Positions 26,077 to 35,113 of a DNA stretch of 64,000 bases are shown piece by piece (the first letter of the stretch is position 1; the number at the start of each line of letters is the position of its first letter). Made by a program: the position numbers and the translations under genes. Source of the DNA: G963665925 sp963678925 (GTDB lineage Bacteria; Bacillota; Clostridia; Peptostreptococcales; Acidaminobacteraceae); NCBI GenBank assembly GCA_963678925.1, contig OY787533.1, positions 3,968,001 to 4,032,000 on the forward strand, written 5' to 3'. The notes under the pieces were generated by a model, which worked only from the letters and a program-made list of their open reading frames with translations, was not told where the DNA came from and made no database searches.

Positions 26077-26602
26077 GTAATGTACCTAAAAGAGAGCCAG
26101 TCCGAATGGTCAAATAGATCATTTCCTGTAGAGGAATCCATGTGAAGTTCCCCTCACGCTCACTAATGATACATAAATCTAGTGTATGTTGTTCCAAACA
26201 TGTAAGTAGTTCTGTACTCACACCATCGCTTAAATGTATTTTTATGTTGGGATGCACTTCTAAAAATTCCGAAATAATAGTCATCAACCACGGATAATAC
26301 GTGCGATATGAAGTTCCTATGTGTATTTCTCCAGACTCAATACCATTGAGTTGTGCAACGAGTTGCTTATATTGTTCTCCGTAATGGCTTAGTTTGCGAA
26401 TGGTTGGGAGTAGCTTTGTACATTCAGTAGTGGCTTCAATGCCTTTTCGACTGCGAAGGAGCAGTGGAAAACCTGTATCTTGTTCAATAGAAGCAATCAT
26501 GCGGCTCATGCCAGAAGGCGTGTATCCTAAAATTTCGGCAGCACCTGACAAGCTACCACATTCAAGTACGGTGATGAGTGCTTTACACTTAATCGAATCC
26601 AT
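26021..26602 (-). pseudogene. LysR-family regulator, 3' truncated
   Basis: The N-terminal winged helix is intact (MDSIKCKALITVLECGSLSG, PSGMSRMIASIEQDTG) and the substrate domain runs to about residue 155 (LCIISEREGNFTWIPLQE). Family resemblance then stops near 26131, and the frame runs into the tail of the flavin oxidoreductase gene. Full LysR proteins have about 300 residues; this one has at most 193, so it has lost half of its effector domain through a deletion. ATG 26602 follows AAAGGAGGAT. Confidence 0.8.
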
Positions 26603-26730
26603 CCTTATCCTCCTTTGAATTTTAATGAACATATTTGATGTTTACTCAAATTACTTTTGATATATTCGCGCTATTCTCAAATATATTATAATGGTATATT
26701 TGATTCATGAAAAGGTAGGTGGCGTCTCAA

Positions 26731-27426
26731 ATGGATAAAAGGATAAGATTCGGTAATAATGCAGAAGTGCTTTTAGCAATGATTATACTGGCAAGAAGCA
26801 CCTCATTTATAATGACCAAGATGGTTATTCAAAGTATAGGGATATTCAATCTGTTGAGCCTCAGGTTTATGCTGGCATTTGTGATTTTATTGCCCTTTGG
26901 ATGGAACAAATTGAAACTGATTTCAAAGAATACAATACTACACGGTATGGTTTTAGGGCTAGCGTTTGTATCTGTGATGACGGCTGAAATTACAGCACTG
27001 AAAACAACGGATGTATCTACTGTAGCACTTCTTGAAAATACAGCGATCGTATTTGTCCCATTAATAGAGGCCATTTATCAGCATCGGGGCATAAAGAAGC
27101 ATGTAGTTTTTAGTGTACTCTTGACTTTTACAGGTGTCGTAGTCATTACCTTTGAAGGTGCAGGTTTGCACTTTTCACTGGGGGAAGGTCTTGGACTTAT
27201 AGCGGCATTACTCTATGCTTTCGCAATTATTTTGACTGCACGGTTTAGCAGAAAGGAAGATCCGCTTGCATTAGGCGTTGTTCAAGTTGGGTTTATGGGC
27301 GTGTTTAGCACTTTGTCAGCTTTTGCTTTTGAAACGCCGAGATTTCCACAGAGTGTATTCGAGGTGCAGATTATAATTGCACTAGCCATTGTATGCAGTG
27401 TGTTTGGGTTTACCCTCCAGCCGCTT
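26731..27426 (+). pseudogene. EamA/DMT transporter, 5' part, split by IS3
   Basis: 232 codons carrying the first EamA repeat and part of the second (ARSTSFIMTKMVIQSIGIFN, TDVSTVALLENTAIVFVPLI). ATG 26731 follows AGGTAGGTGG by eight bases. At 27426 the IS3 element interrupts the frame after FGFTLQPL. Removing the element and one GCTT copy restores a 301-codon gene with the 28713-28922 piece, exactly the family's usual length. Confidence 0.88.
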
Positions 27427-27483
27427 ATAATGAACCCAAGAATTTAGACAGATTCTTCAATCAAAATAAGTTAAAATGTAAGT

Positions 27484-27816
27484 ATGAAAAAGAGACGAAC
27501 ATTTACCCCGGAACAGAAAACTAAAATTGTCCTTGAACTGTTGAGCGAGGAACACTCACTCACTGAAATTGCTGCCAAGTACGAAATCCAACCAGCTCAA
27601 ATTACGCGTTGGAAATCTGAATTCCTAAAGAATGCCTCACGTGCTTTCAGCAAAGAAAAAGATGATACTGATGAACTCACGCAGCAACACGAAGCTGAAA
27701 TTGATGAGTTGCATCGCCAGCTAGGTCAGTTAACCGTTGAGAATAACTGGCTCAAAAAAAAATCTAAAGAAGCTGGTCTCTCCACAGAACCGCCGAAACC
27801 TAGTGGAAAAAAGTAA
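27484..27816 (+). CDS. IS3-family transposase OrfA
   Basis: 110 residues: helix-turn-helix (FTPEQKTKIVLELLSEEHSL then TEIAAKYEIQPAQITRWK) followed by a zipper (HEAEIDELHRQLGQLTVENN). Binds the element ends. A run of nine A lies at the junction with orfB. It overlaps orfB by 80 bases. Confidence 0.88.
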   Translation: MKKRRTFTPEQKTKIVLELLSEEHSLTEIAAKYEIQPAQITRWKSEFLKNASRAFSKEKDDTDELTQQHEAEIDELHRQLGQLTVENNWLKKKSKEAGLSTEPPKPSGKK

Positions 27817-28636
27817 CGAAAAATTATCTGTAGTCAAGCAATGTAAATTGTTAGGGCTTAACAGAAGTACGCTCTATTACAAAGCAAAATCCATTGATAG
27901 GACAGAAGAATATCAAATCAAATGGCTTATTGACCGACTCTACACAGATCATCCTAACTTCGGATATCGGACAATGACAACGGTTCTAAAGCGTGATTTC
28001 AATGTATCGATTAACAAGAAACGTACACGTCGTTATATGCGTGATATGGCAATTCACGGACTCTGTCCAGGACCAAATTTAAGCAAACGCGAACACGCAA
28101 AATATCTGTATCCATACCTATTGAGAAAGCTGCGTATCAGCCGTCCAAATCAAGTTTGGTCTATTGATATAACATACTTAAGAATGCCTAAAGGACACAT
28201 GTACCTATGTGCCATAATCGATTGGCATTCACGTTTTATCGTGTCCTATGAGCTATCAACTACTATGGACAAAGCATTTGTCCTGAGTACAGTGCGAAAA
28301 GCTATTCAGGCCCATGGAAAACCCGAAATCATTAATAGCGATCAGGGCGCGCAGTTTACCTGCGAAGCTTATGTGGAACTCCTAAAAGAGAACAATATCA
28401 AAATTTCCATGGACGGTCGTGGCAAAGCACTAGACAACATTCGCATTGAACGATTCTGGAGAACTTTGAAGTGGGAAAAGACATATCTTGAGGAGTATTC
28501 CACGCCTAAACAGCTCCGAAGAATTGTTAATGAATACATGCAATACTATAATTACAGTCGCCCACATCAATCACTTGACGGATGCACACCAGGTGAAATC
28601 TACAACAAGACACAAGTACAGAAACTAGTGGCTTAG
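27737..28636 (+). CDS. IS3-family transposase OrfB
   Basis: DDE integrase core in VWSIDITYLRM, NSDQGAQFTCE and NIRIERFWRTLKWE, preceded by an HTH_21 region (HPNFGYRTMTTVLKRD). It reads in the +1 frame relative to orfA, not the usual -1 frame. A nine-A tract at the overlap would have to lose one base, or be slipped over by polymerase, to fuse the two. An independent GTG start near 27803 is another possibility. The catalytic residues are intact. Confidence 0.85.
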   Translation: MRITGSKKNLKKLVSPQNRRNLVEKSNEKLSVVKQCKLLGLNRSTLYYKAKSIDRTEEYQIKWLIDRLYTDHPNFGYRTMTTVLKRDFNVSINKKRTRRYMRDMAIHGLCPGPNLSKREHAKYLYPYLLRKLRISRPNQVWSIDITYLRMPKGHMYLCAIIDWHSRFIVSYELSTTMDKAFVLSTVRKAIQAHGKPEIINSDQGAQFTCEAYVELLKENNIKISMDGRGKALDNIRIERFWRTLKWEKTYLEEYSTPKQLRRIVNEYMQYYNYSRPHQSLDGCTPGEIYNKTQVQKLVA

Positions 28637-28712
28637 CTTGTCATGCCTAAGGAAGGAGTATTGACTTATTTTTCTTAAATGCCTGTCTTGACAATGGGGA
28701 GCATTATAGCTT

Positions 28713-28922
28713 GCTCAAAGCAAGACATCGGCAGAGCGTGCGGGTATGTTTTGTGCACTTAGCCCAGCAAGTGCTGTGGTTCTTAGTTTTATATTTTTAG
28801 GAGAGGAATTGAGTCTTCTTAGAATGATGGGGATACTCATTATACTGGCAGGTCTGATGTCTTCTCATATGCTGGAAAGAATAAGGGTAACAAAGCTAAA
28901 ACGGGTGAATGCTTTTCGGTAA
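28713..28922 (+). pseudogene. EamA/DMT transporter, 3' part, split by IS3
   Basis: Continues the gene at 26731-27426: AQSKTSAERAGMFCALSPAS then AVVLSFIFLGEE, the last EamA helices and a short basic tail ending at TAA 28920-28922. No start of its own. Confidence 0.85.
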
Positions 28923-29230
28923 GTTCGTAAAATAATATCTGGATATATGTTAAGTAGTTAACTCAAATTGCAGATATAGTAGATATATAAAATCACTTAA
29001 ATGGTTTATAATTGCAAAGCTATCATACTTCCTGAGTCAGAATCAATCCGACTGCAGATTTCTGAATATTGAAGTGCCCCCTTACACATGAATATCTTTA
29101 TTTGCAGTCGGTATTGATAAAATTCAAAATTACGATGGGTCAATTTTGGTTGACATAAATTCAGCTTCATGCTAAGTTTGAACAAATTGATATGTACATT
29201 TTCGCTGACTTACTGAAATGAGGTTTGCTT
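28923..29230. other. Intergenic region upstream of araC-like gene
   Basis: About 308 bases, AT-rich, no open frame or strong hairpin recognised. Presumably holds the promoter of the AraC-type regulator. Confidence 0.4.
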
Positions 29231-29962
29231 GTGAGAAACATTGATTATGGATTCAGGAAATATGAAAAATATAGCAAGACGCATACGCATGATTATGGAC
29301 AGATGATTATTCCTACAAATGGCGAGCTTATTGTTGAGACAAAAACGCTGAATATTGCGCTTGATGGAGCGAAGATGTTATTCCTACCGCCAGGATCAGA
29401 GCATAAGTATGCTTCATATACAGATAATTTATTTTTGGTACTAGATGTTCCAAATCATTTTATTACAGCTGATGATATTGTACAAAATCATGGTGGAAAA
29501 CTCATTCTATTGAATGAAAAGTGGGAACTTGTTAAAAAACTGATGCTGCAGGAATGCAAGAGTAATGACTCTACCGCATCAATGAATAATTTATTTCGAT
29601 ACATTTACTGCGATATTTTCAAGAACTCAGAGCCTGCATCAATAGAATACTTGAAGAAACATTATGATAGGAGCGTTACTCTGGAGGAGTTAGCAAGAAT
29701 TGAAGGCTATGCATCTAATTACTATAGTGATTGGTTTAAGCGCTATACTGGCTGGACTCTAAGTGCATACCTGAAACGACTTCGTATTAATAAGACAAAG
29801 GAGTTGCTGCTTACAACATCATACACACTGGCTCAAATAGCACAGCTAGTTGGCTATGAGCATCATGCTTCATTAACAAGGAGTTTTAAGTGTTTAGAGC
29901 ATATGACAGCAAAGGAATTTCGTAAAATGCATTCTAAGCATTCATTTCGAGAAATCGGCTAA
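29231..29962 (+). CDS. AraC-family transcriptional regulator
   Basis: About 243 residues. An N-terminal cupin sensor domain (HTHDYGQMIIPTNGELIVET, with FLPPGSEHKY) binds a small molecule. The C-terminal AraC DNA-binding domain has two helix-turn-helices (VTLEELARIEGYASNYYSDW and YTLAQIAQLVGYEHHASLTR). GTG 29231 is preferred because TGAGG lies seven bases upstream; TTG 29225 is too close. It is followed by a terminator and a DMT transporter in the same direction, which it may control. Confidence 0.88.
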   Translation: MRNIDYGFRKYEKYSKTHTHDYGQMIIPTNGELIVETKTLNIALDGAKMLFLPPGSEHKYASYTDNLFLVLDVPNHFITADDIVQNHGGKLILLNEKWELVKKLMLQECKSNDSTASMNNLFRYIYCDIFKNSEPASIEYLKKHYDRSVTLEELARIEGYASNYYSDWFKRYTGWTLSAYLKRLRINKTKELLLTTSYTLAQIAQLVGYEHHASLTRSFKCLEHMTAKEFRKMHSKHSFREIG

Positions 29963-30020
29963 AGAAGATAAGTATTCCTGATAAGAAACCTGATTTTGAA
30001 AAGCATATAATACATTAAGA

Positions 30021-30055
30021 AAAGGATTATTCGTTAAGTTAATGAATAATCCTTT
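30021..30055 (+). terminator. Intrinsic terminator after araC-like gene
   Basis: AAAGGATTATTC pairs with GAATAATCCTTT around an 11-base loop, followed by TTAT. Confidence 0.75.
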
Positions 30056-30157
30056 TTATGACTTTATAGTAGTCTGGAATTTATTTGCGAGTTTATGGAA
30101 CTTATGTTGAAAATATGTATGTATAGGTAAGGTTCTGATTAAGCGAAAGGTGAGTAT

Positions 30158-31063
30158 ATGAAATTATCTACGAAACAATCCAAGTTTGTCATAGTGCTTT
30201 CGGCGATGATGTGGGGGACGACAGGCACTGCACAAGCGTTATTGCCAAATGGTTCTGATCCTTTGGCGGTAGGCGCATTTCGAATGCTAACTGGAGGAAG
30301 TATTCTATTTATTATTGCCTTTATAAAGGGTTCATATAATAATATTGGTAATATGAGGCGTGTAGATATATTTGCAGCCTCACTATGTATGGCCTTATAT
30401 CAGCCATTATTCTTTTTTGGAGTGGCACGGACAGGTGTAGCGCTTGGAACCATGTTGGCTATTGGTAGCGCACCTGTTTTTTCTGGAGTTATTGAAGTCG
30501 TAAGTGGCAAGAAAATAAGCAAAAGATGGGTGATTGTAGCATCAATATCGGTAAGCGGTTGCATGCTGTTATTCATAGGGTCAGATTCAATTGCCTTTGA
30601 TTTAACCGGTGCAATGTTTTCGCTAGGAGCAGGCTGTTCGTATGCGGCATTTGTCGCAACATCGCAGCGTGCATTCAGTGGTGGATCTAGACTGGCTATA
30701 AACGGAACCATTTTTTTAGGAAGTGCATTATTGCTCGTGCCATTACTCTTGTTCGCCAAGCTTGACTGGGTAGATAGTGTATATGTTTTTTTACCGATTA
30801 TACACTTAGGGATTCTTGCAACTGCAATTCCATATACTTTGTTTGCGATAGCGCTCAAGAAAGTACCTGCATCTACAGCGGTGACACTTACTTTAGCAGA
30901 ACCTTTAACGGCGTCAATTCTTGGTAGGGTACTACTAAAAGAGCAAATGACAGAGCTTTCGATTATTGGCGTAATAATGATTTTTACGGGAGTGTTGTTA
31001 GATGCGGGGAATGATACAGAGTGTAACGAGGAATTGATATGTAAAAATGAATATTGTGATTAA
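30158..31063 (+). CDS. DMT-superfamily transporter (EamA)
   Basis: 301 residues with ten predicted helices in two EamA repeats: AMMWGTTGTAQALLPNGSDP opens the first, and TLAEPLTASILGRVLLKEQM is the signature of the second. Inner-membrane carrier, probably an exporter of amino acids or other small metabolites. Start has AAAGGTGAG upstream. Downstream of an AraC regulator but separated by a terminator and about 100 bases. Confidence 0.88.
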   Translation: MKLSTKQSKFVIVLSAMMWGTTGTAQALLPNGSDPLAVGAFRMLTGGSILFIIAFIKGSYNNIGNMRRVDIFAASLCMALYQPLFFFGVARTGVALGTMLAIGSAPVFSGVIEVVSGKKISKRWVIVASISVSGCMLLFIGSDSIAFDLTGAMFSLGAGCSYAAFVATSQRAFSGGSRLAINGTIFLGSALLLVPLLLFAKLDWVDSVYVFLPIIHLGILATAIPYTLFAIALKKVPASTAVTLTLAEPLTASILGRVLLKEQMTELSIIGVIMIFTGVLLDAGNDTECNEELICKNEYCD

Positions 31064-31289
31064 AATATGGGTGTTATATAGGGATTTACAAATACGTTTT
31101 ATACTGTATTAAATGAATTACTATACAGTCTCTAATTCTGTATTTAATAATCCTGCATGGATTTTTCTAATATCTCAGTATACTAATTGGCAATTGAGTA
31201 TGGTGGCGTTTCAAAATCCTGTTTTAGATGTTTGAGGATCTTTACTGATGAGAATAGGAAAATAAATAATGTAATAACAAGATTCTATT

Positions 31290-31318
31290 TGACAATAACA
31301 GAATGTTCGTTTATTATA
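31290..31318 (+). promoter_or_regulatory. Promoter of the tetR-like gene, with operator half-site
   Basis: TTGACA (31290-31295), 17 bases, TATTAT (31313-31318). The spacer contains TGTTCGTT, matching half of the palindrome at 31936-31949. Transcription would start near 31325, at the ATG itself. Confidence 0.75.
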
Positions 31319-31323
31319 GTAAC

Positions 31324-31896
31324 ATGAGATTAAAGGATGATCAAAAAAAAGAAGCAATTATTGATGCGATCGTACAATTAGTGAATGAGATTGGGTTTGC
31401 TAATATATCAATGTCGAAGATTGCAAAGAGAGCAGGCGTATCCGCTTCAACGTTATATATTTATTATGAAAACAAAGAGGATATGTTCTTGAATGTTTAT
31501 TTGGAAGTTAAAAGCAGAATGATGGCAGCCAGTAGTCAAGGAGTTGAGAATAACAAGGACGTACGACTTTCAGTAAGAAAAATTTGCGAGAATCTGTTGA
31601 ACTTCATGAAACAGCATAATGACTATTTTCTATTTATTGAACAATCATCAAATGCCCCTTTAATAAGTGAAATATCGCCTGATGAACTGTTCTTAATGGG
31701 AAAAGATATCTATGATGTTTTTGAGCAAGGCGTAAGGCAAGGTGTACTTAAAAATTGCTCATCAGTGTTACTATTGGCATTCTGTTTCTATCCGATTACA
31801 CAAATTTATAAAGAAAGCTGTAAGCAACAAGATATGTTTGGTGATTTAGAATTCGATAAAATCTTTGATATGTGTTGGGATGGAATAAAAAAATAA
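31324..31896 (+). CDS. TetR-family transcriptional regulator
   Basis: 190 residues. The N-terminal TetR helix-turn-helix is in IGFANISMSKIAKRAGVSAS then TLYIYYENKEDMF; the remainder is a helical ligand-binding domain. ATG 31324 is preferred over 31303, which lies inside the promoter. With that promoter the mRNA would begin almost exactly at the ATG, so a leaderless transcript is likely. It is followed by a hairpin and a 14-bp palindrome before the EFR1 gene, which it probably represses along with itself. Confidence 0.88.
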   Translation: MRLKDDQKKEAIIDAIVQLVNEIGFANISMSKIAKRAGVSASTLYIYYENKEDMFLNVYLEVKSRMMAASSQGVENNKDVRLSVRKICENLLNFMKQHNDYFLFIEQSSNAPLISEISPDELFLMGKDIYDVFEQGVRQGVLKNCSSVLLLAFCFYPITQIYKESCKQQDMFGDLEFDKIFDMCWDGIKK

Positions 31897-31917
31897 GCAC
31901 TCCGAGTGGAGTGCTTT
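31895..31917 (+). terminator. Intrinsic terminator after tetR-like gene
   Basis: AAGCACTCC-GAGT-GGAGTGCTT overlapping the stop codon, followed by TAATTAAAAAAT. Confidence 0.65.
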
Positions 31918-31935
31918 AATTAAAAAATATAAATA

Positions 31936-31949
31936 AACGAACGTTCGTT
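31936..31949 (+). promoter_or_regulatory. Probable TetR operator
   Basis: AACGAACGTTCGTT, a perfect 14-bp palindrome just before the EFR1 gene ribosome binding site. Half of it recurs in the tetR promoter (31304-31311). Confidence 0.75.
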
Positions 31950-31962
31950 AAAAGGAGAGAGA

Positions 31963-32730
31963 ATGAAAATATTTTATTTTACAGCAACAGGAAATAGCCT
32001 AGCTGTTGCAAAAAAAATTGGAGGAGAGTTAATATCAATACCTCAAGTAAAGTTAGAAGAGAATCAGGTATACAAAGATGATGTAATTGGTGTTATATTC
32101 CCAACCTATGGATGCAATGTACCTAAATATGTAAAATCATTTTTAGAAAATGTAAAGTTTGAAGCGGAGTATACTTTTGCAATTGGAACATATGGAATGG
32201 GTAAGGGCAACACAATGGAAATTGCGCAAGCCATAGCTAAAACACATGGTTACTCGTTTGATTATTTAAATATGGTTCTGATGCTAGACAATTGTCAACC
32301 ACAGTTTGACATATCAAAAGAAATCAAAAAACTGCCTGCGAAGAATGTTGATGAACAGATTGATCAGATCATAAAGGATATTGAGAACAGAAAAACTCAG
32401 TTATTCAAAACTGGTTTCGGAGATAAAATAGGGACTTGGCTATGTGAATACGTGTTAACAATTGAGAATGAAGATTTTGCAAAAAAATATTACATCGACG
32501 AAAATTGCAATTTATGTGGAACCTGCACGAAAGTATGTCCAATTGGAAATGTCAGTATAAGTACATGCATTGAATTTGCTAGTCAGTGTGTCTGCTGTCA
32601 AGCTTGTATACATGCTTGTCCAAAGCAGGCAATACATCTAAAGAGAGAACGAAGCTCGGTAAGATGGAGAAATCAGAATGTAACTTTGAAGGAAATTATT
32701 AAAGCTAATAATCAGAACAAAAGTGAATAA
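31963..32730 (+). CDS. EFR1-family flavodoxin/ferredoxin protein
   Basis: 255 residues. The N-terminal flavodoxin-like domain has the FMN loop FTATGNS and the GTYGMGKGN region. The C-terminal ferredoxin domain has CNLCGTCTKVCPIGN and CVCCQACIHACPKQA, for two [4Fe-4S] clusters. Likely moves electrons between ferredoxin and a flavin in an anaerobe; partner unknown. The operator palindrome just upstream points to TetR control. Start ATG has AAAGGAGAGAG upstream. Confidence 0.9.
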   Translation: MKIFYFTATGNSLAVAKKIGGELISIPQVKLEENQVYKDDVIGVIFPTYGCNVPKYVKSFLENVKFEAEYTFAIGTYGMGKGNTMEIAQAIAKTHGYSFDYLNMVLMLDNCQPQFDISKEIKKLPAKNVDEQIDQIIKDIENRKTQLFKTGFGDKIGTWLCEYVLTIENEDFAKKYYIDENCNLCGTCTKVCPIGNVSISTCIEFASQCVCCQACIHACPKQAIHLKRERSSVRWRNQNVTLKEIIKANNQNKSE

Positions 32731-32786
32731 CTCATCACAAGAAAATATTATTAGGTGAATGAAAATGAATAGGAGAAATAATAAAA

Positions 32787-33443
32787 ATGAATAAAGAAGT
32801 CACCCTTAACAAAAATATGATAAAAGCAAGTGGATTGATGTTCATAATAGCTCCGCTGTTTTTCTTAATCGTCGAGTTTGTCGCTTCAAGATTTTGGGGG
32901 AACCCCGCGTACAGCTATATCAGTAATTATATTAGCGATCTTGGAGTGCCAGTTCAAACAATGTTTCAAGGGCGACAAATCAATTCCCCACTAAGCAGTG
33001 TAATGAATTTTGGATTTGTCATGTATGCAAATCTATTTGTAATTGGAAACGTTCTGATATTCCATGCACTAAGTAAGAATGGAAGAATTCCAAGACTCGT
33101 TTTGAATAGTTTGTATAGCTTAGGAATTATTTTTGTTGGAATATTTCCCGGTTATGATTGGCCTGGATTGCCAATGCATGTCATTGGAGCTTTTTTAGTT
33201 ATAGTTATTGGTAATATTGGAATTATAATGACGGGAACACTTTTAAATAAGACTTTTAAACGAAAAAACTATTCAATAATCAGTATGTTGTTAGGGATAT
33301 TGGGGTTGTTAGGTTTGGTGTTAGTCACTGTTGCTGCATCTGCAGGTATGTCTGTTCAAGGGTTGTGTGAAAGAATTGCAGTCTATCCGATGCTTGTCTG
33401 GTCCTTACTTACTGGGTTAATGCTATTTACAAATAAGAAGTGA
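32787..33443 (+). CDS. DUF998 family membrane protein
   Basis: 218 residues with about six hydrophobic helices. YSYISNYISDLGVP near residue 45 is the characteristic DUF998 motif, and FPGYDWPGLPMHVIGA matches the family's conserved loop. Located in the cytoplasmic membrane; function unknown. AGGAGA precedes the ATG. Probably co-transcribed with the EFR1 gene 56 bases upstream. Confidence 0.82.
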   Translation: MNKEVTLNKNMIKASGLMFIIAPLFFLIVEFVASRFWGNPAYSYISNYISDLGVPVQTMFQGRQINSPLSSVMNFGFVMYANLFVIGNVLIFHALSKNGRIPRLVLNSLYSLGIIFVGIFPGYDWPGLPMHVIGAFLVIVIGNIGIIMTGTLLNKTFKRKNYSIISMLLGILGLLGLVLVTVAASAGMSVQGLCERIAVYPMLVWSLLTGLMLFTNKK

Positions 33444-33509
33444 TGAATAGCTATATTAATTGCAGTTCAATAGTGGATAAATTATAAATGAAGAAGAGGA
33501 GATTATAAC

Positions 33510-34040
33510 ATGTCATACAAGATACTATTCTACTTTGTTTTAGCAATCATAGTTGTGGGAAGCTTGGTTTTTGGACCAAGGATTGTAAAAGGGATCCAAC
33601 TAAAGCAGGATAAAAAAGAAACTTACGCTATTCAAAATATTGGAACGAATAAGTGTATTCGACCCCAAAATGCAAATTTTCATAATGATATAGATGTGAT
33701 TCTTTATGATCTGAATAACTGGGAGTGCCTTACTTGGCAGTTTATTGATATGGGAGAAAATACATTTCTTCTCAAAAATCTGTATACTGAAAAGACATTC
33801 CAACCGAAAAGCGGGAGTGTGGAAGGTAGTTCAATGTGGCAAAAACCTGTTGGCGGATCACAAGATCAATATTGGGAGTTTTTAGTACAGTCAGATGGAA
33901 TTTATTTAATCAGGCTAAAAGGAACTATGTTATATTTAACAGCAAGTTCGAAAGAACAAAATGCAAAGATATTGTTAAAACCTTTGGATGGGAGCGATAG
34001 ACAGTTGTGGAAACTTGTCAAACAAAGTCCGATTGTCTAA
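33510..34040 (+). CDS. Membrane-anchored ricin-type beta-trefoil lectin protein
   Basis: 176 residues. One N-terminal transmembrane helix (residues 5-25, no signal-peptidase site visible) is followed by a single beta-trefoil domain with repeating motifs: TYAIQNIGTNKCI, NWECLTWQFIDMG, QDQYWEFLVQSDG, RQLWKLV. These are the QxW-type repeats of ricin-B lectins. It probably displays a carbohydrate-binding domain outside the membrane. No enzyme domain is attached. ATG follows AGAGGAG. Confidence 0.82.
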   Translation: MSYKILFYFVLAIIVVGSLVFGPRIVKGIQLKQDKKETYAIQNIGTNKCIRPQNANFHNDIDVILYDLNNWECLTWQFIDMGENTFLLKNLYTEKTFQPKSGSVEGSSMWQKPVGGSQDQYWEFLVQSDGIYLIRLKGTMLYLTASSKEQNAKILLKPLDGSDRQLWKLVKQSPIV

Positions 34041-34121
34041 GGTACAGAATATTATAAATGTTATTGGGACGGTTTTTTTTAAAAATAGAGAATTGTATTA
34101 TCATGGAGGGCGGTTCATGAA

Positions 34122-34985
34122 ATGAAGAATAAAATCATACTACTTACAGGTGCCACAAGCGGTCTAGGTAAAGAAACAGCTAAAGTTCTAGCAAAAGAAG
34201 GGCATACTGTAATTCTGCATGGTAGAAACAAGGCAAAAACAGAAGCAACAGTAAAAGCAATTAAAAAAGACATACCGAGTGCCAAATTAGACGTACTAAT
34301 TGCAGATCTGGAATCCATGAAAAGCATTAAAGCTATGGTTGAAGAGTTTAAAAGGAAATATGATCACTTAGATGTCCTTATCAATAACGCAGGAAATCAA
34401 TATGGTGCTAGCAGAGAAGTAACACCGGAAGGTCTTGAGAGGACAATGGCAATAAACACGTTTGCGCCGTTTTTACTTACGTATCTTTTGCTTGAATCAC
34501 TAGACAAAAGTGGTAATGGTAGAGTAGTAGCGGTTTCCTCTGCATCTCATGCACAAGGTGGGAAGCCATATATGGATGATATTGAACTAGTGAATCACTA
34601 TTCCTACATGAAGGCGTATGGCGTTTCAAAATTATACGTTATTTGGGTAATGCGTCATTTTGAAAAGTACTGTCATGAGAATAATATACGAAACGTAACT
34701 TTTAACTGTGTACATCCTGGGTCGGTAAAAACAAACTTAGGGAATACAGGTAACAGGCCATTAATTTTAAAAATATTATTTTGGGGTTGGCAGATATTTA
34801 TGATCCCAATTGAAAAGGGTATTGCGCCGATTATTTTCGCGGCTATGTCACCTGAAATGGAAGGCAAGAACAATCTATATATTGGACCGAAGGGTTATGA
34901 AAAAGTTAATGAGAAATATTATACTCAGGAAAATGAAAAAATAGTATGGGATCATTGCATGAAGGTCACTCTGCTCCATAAATGA
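34122..34985 (+). CDS. Short-chain dehydrogenase/reductase
   Basis: 287 residues. NAD(P) fingerprint TGATSGLG, the HGRN arginine suggesting NADP(H), NNAG, catalytic Ser in VSSASHAQGG and YxxxK in YGVSK. Resembles the retinol-dehydrogenase-like branch of SDRs. Substrate unknown. It is related to the next gene at 35114 across its whole length, a tandem duplication with divergence. Start ATG lies after a GGAGGGCGG site. Confidence 0.9.
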   Translation: MKNKIILLTGATSGLGKETAKVLAKEGHTVILHGRNKAKTEATVKAIKKDIPSAKLDVLIADLESMKSIKAMVEEFKRKYDHLDVLINNAGNQYGASREVTPEGLERTMAINTFAPFLLTYLLLESLDKSGNGRVVAVSSASHAQGGKPYMDDIELVNHYSYMKAYGVSKLYVIWVMRHFEKYCHENNIRNVTFNCVHPGSVKTNLGNTGNRPLILKILFWGWQIFMIPIEKGIAPIIFAAMSPEMEGKNNLYIGPKGYEKVNEKYYTQENEKIVWDHCMKVTLLHK

Positions 34986-35113
34986 GTGGCTAGGGTTTAT
35001 AGCAATAACTGTCTCGAACTTACAAATTCAATTGTTGTGCTTTTGCATGTTTAATGCAATTGAATATTTTATAAGCACACCATTAACTAAAAGTATTTGA
35101 TGAGGTGAAGAAA

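Larger units (their letters stand above)
27427..28708 (+). mobile_element. IS3-family element inserted in a DMT transporter gene
   Basis: 1282 bases. The target duplication is GCTT (27423-27426 and 28709-28712), confirmed because excision restores the host reading frame. The ends share TATAATG, AGACAG and AAAATAAGT in inverted order. It carries orfA and orfB rightward. Confidence 0.9.
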
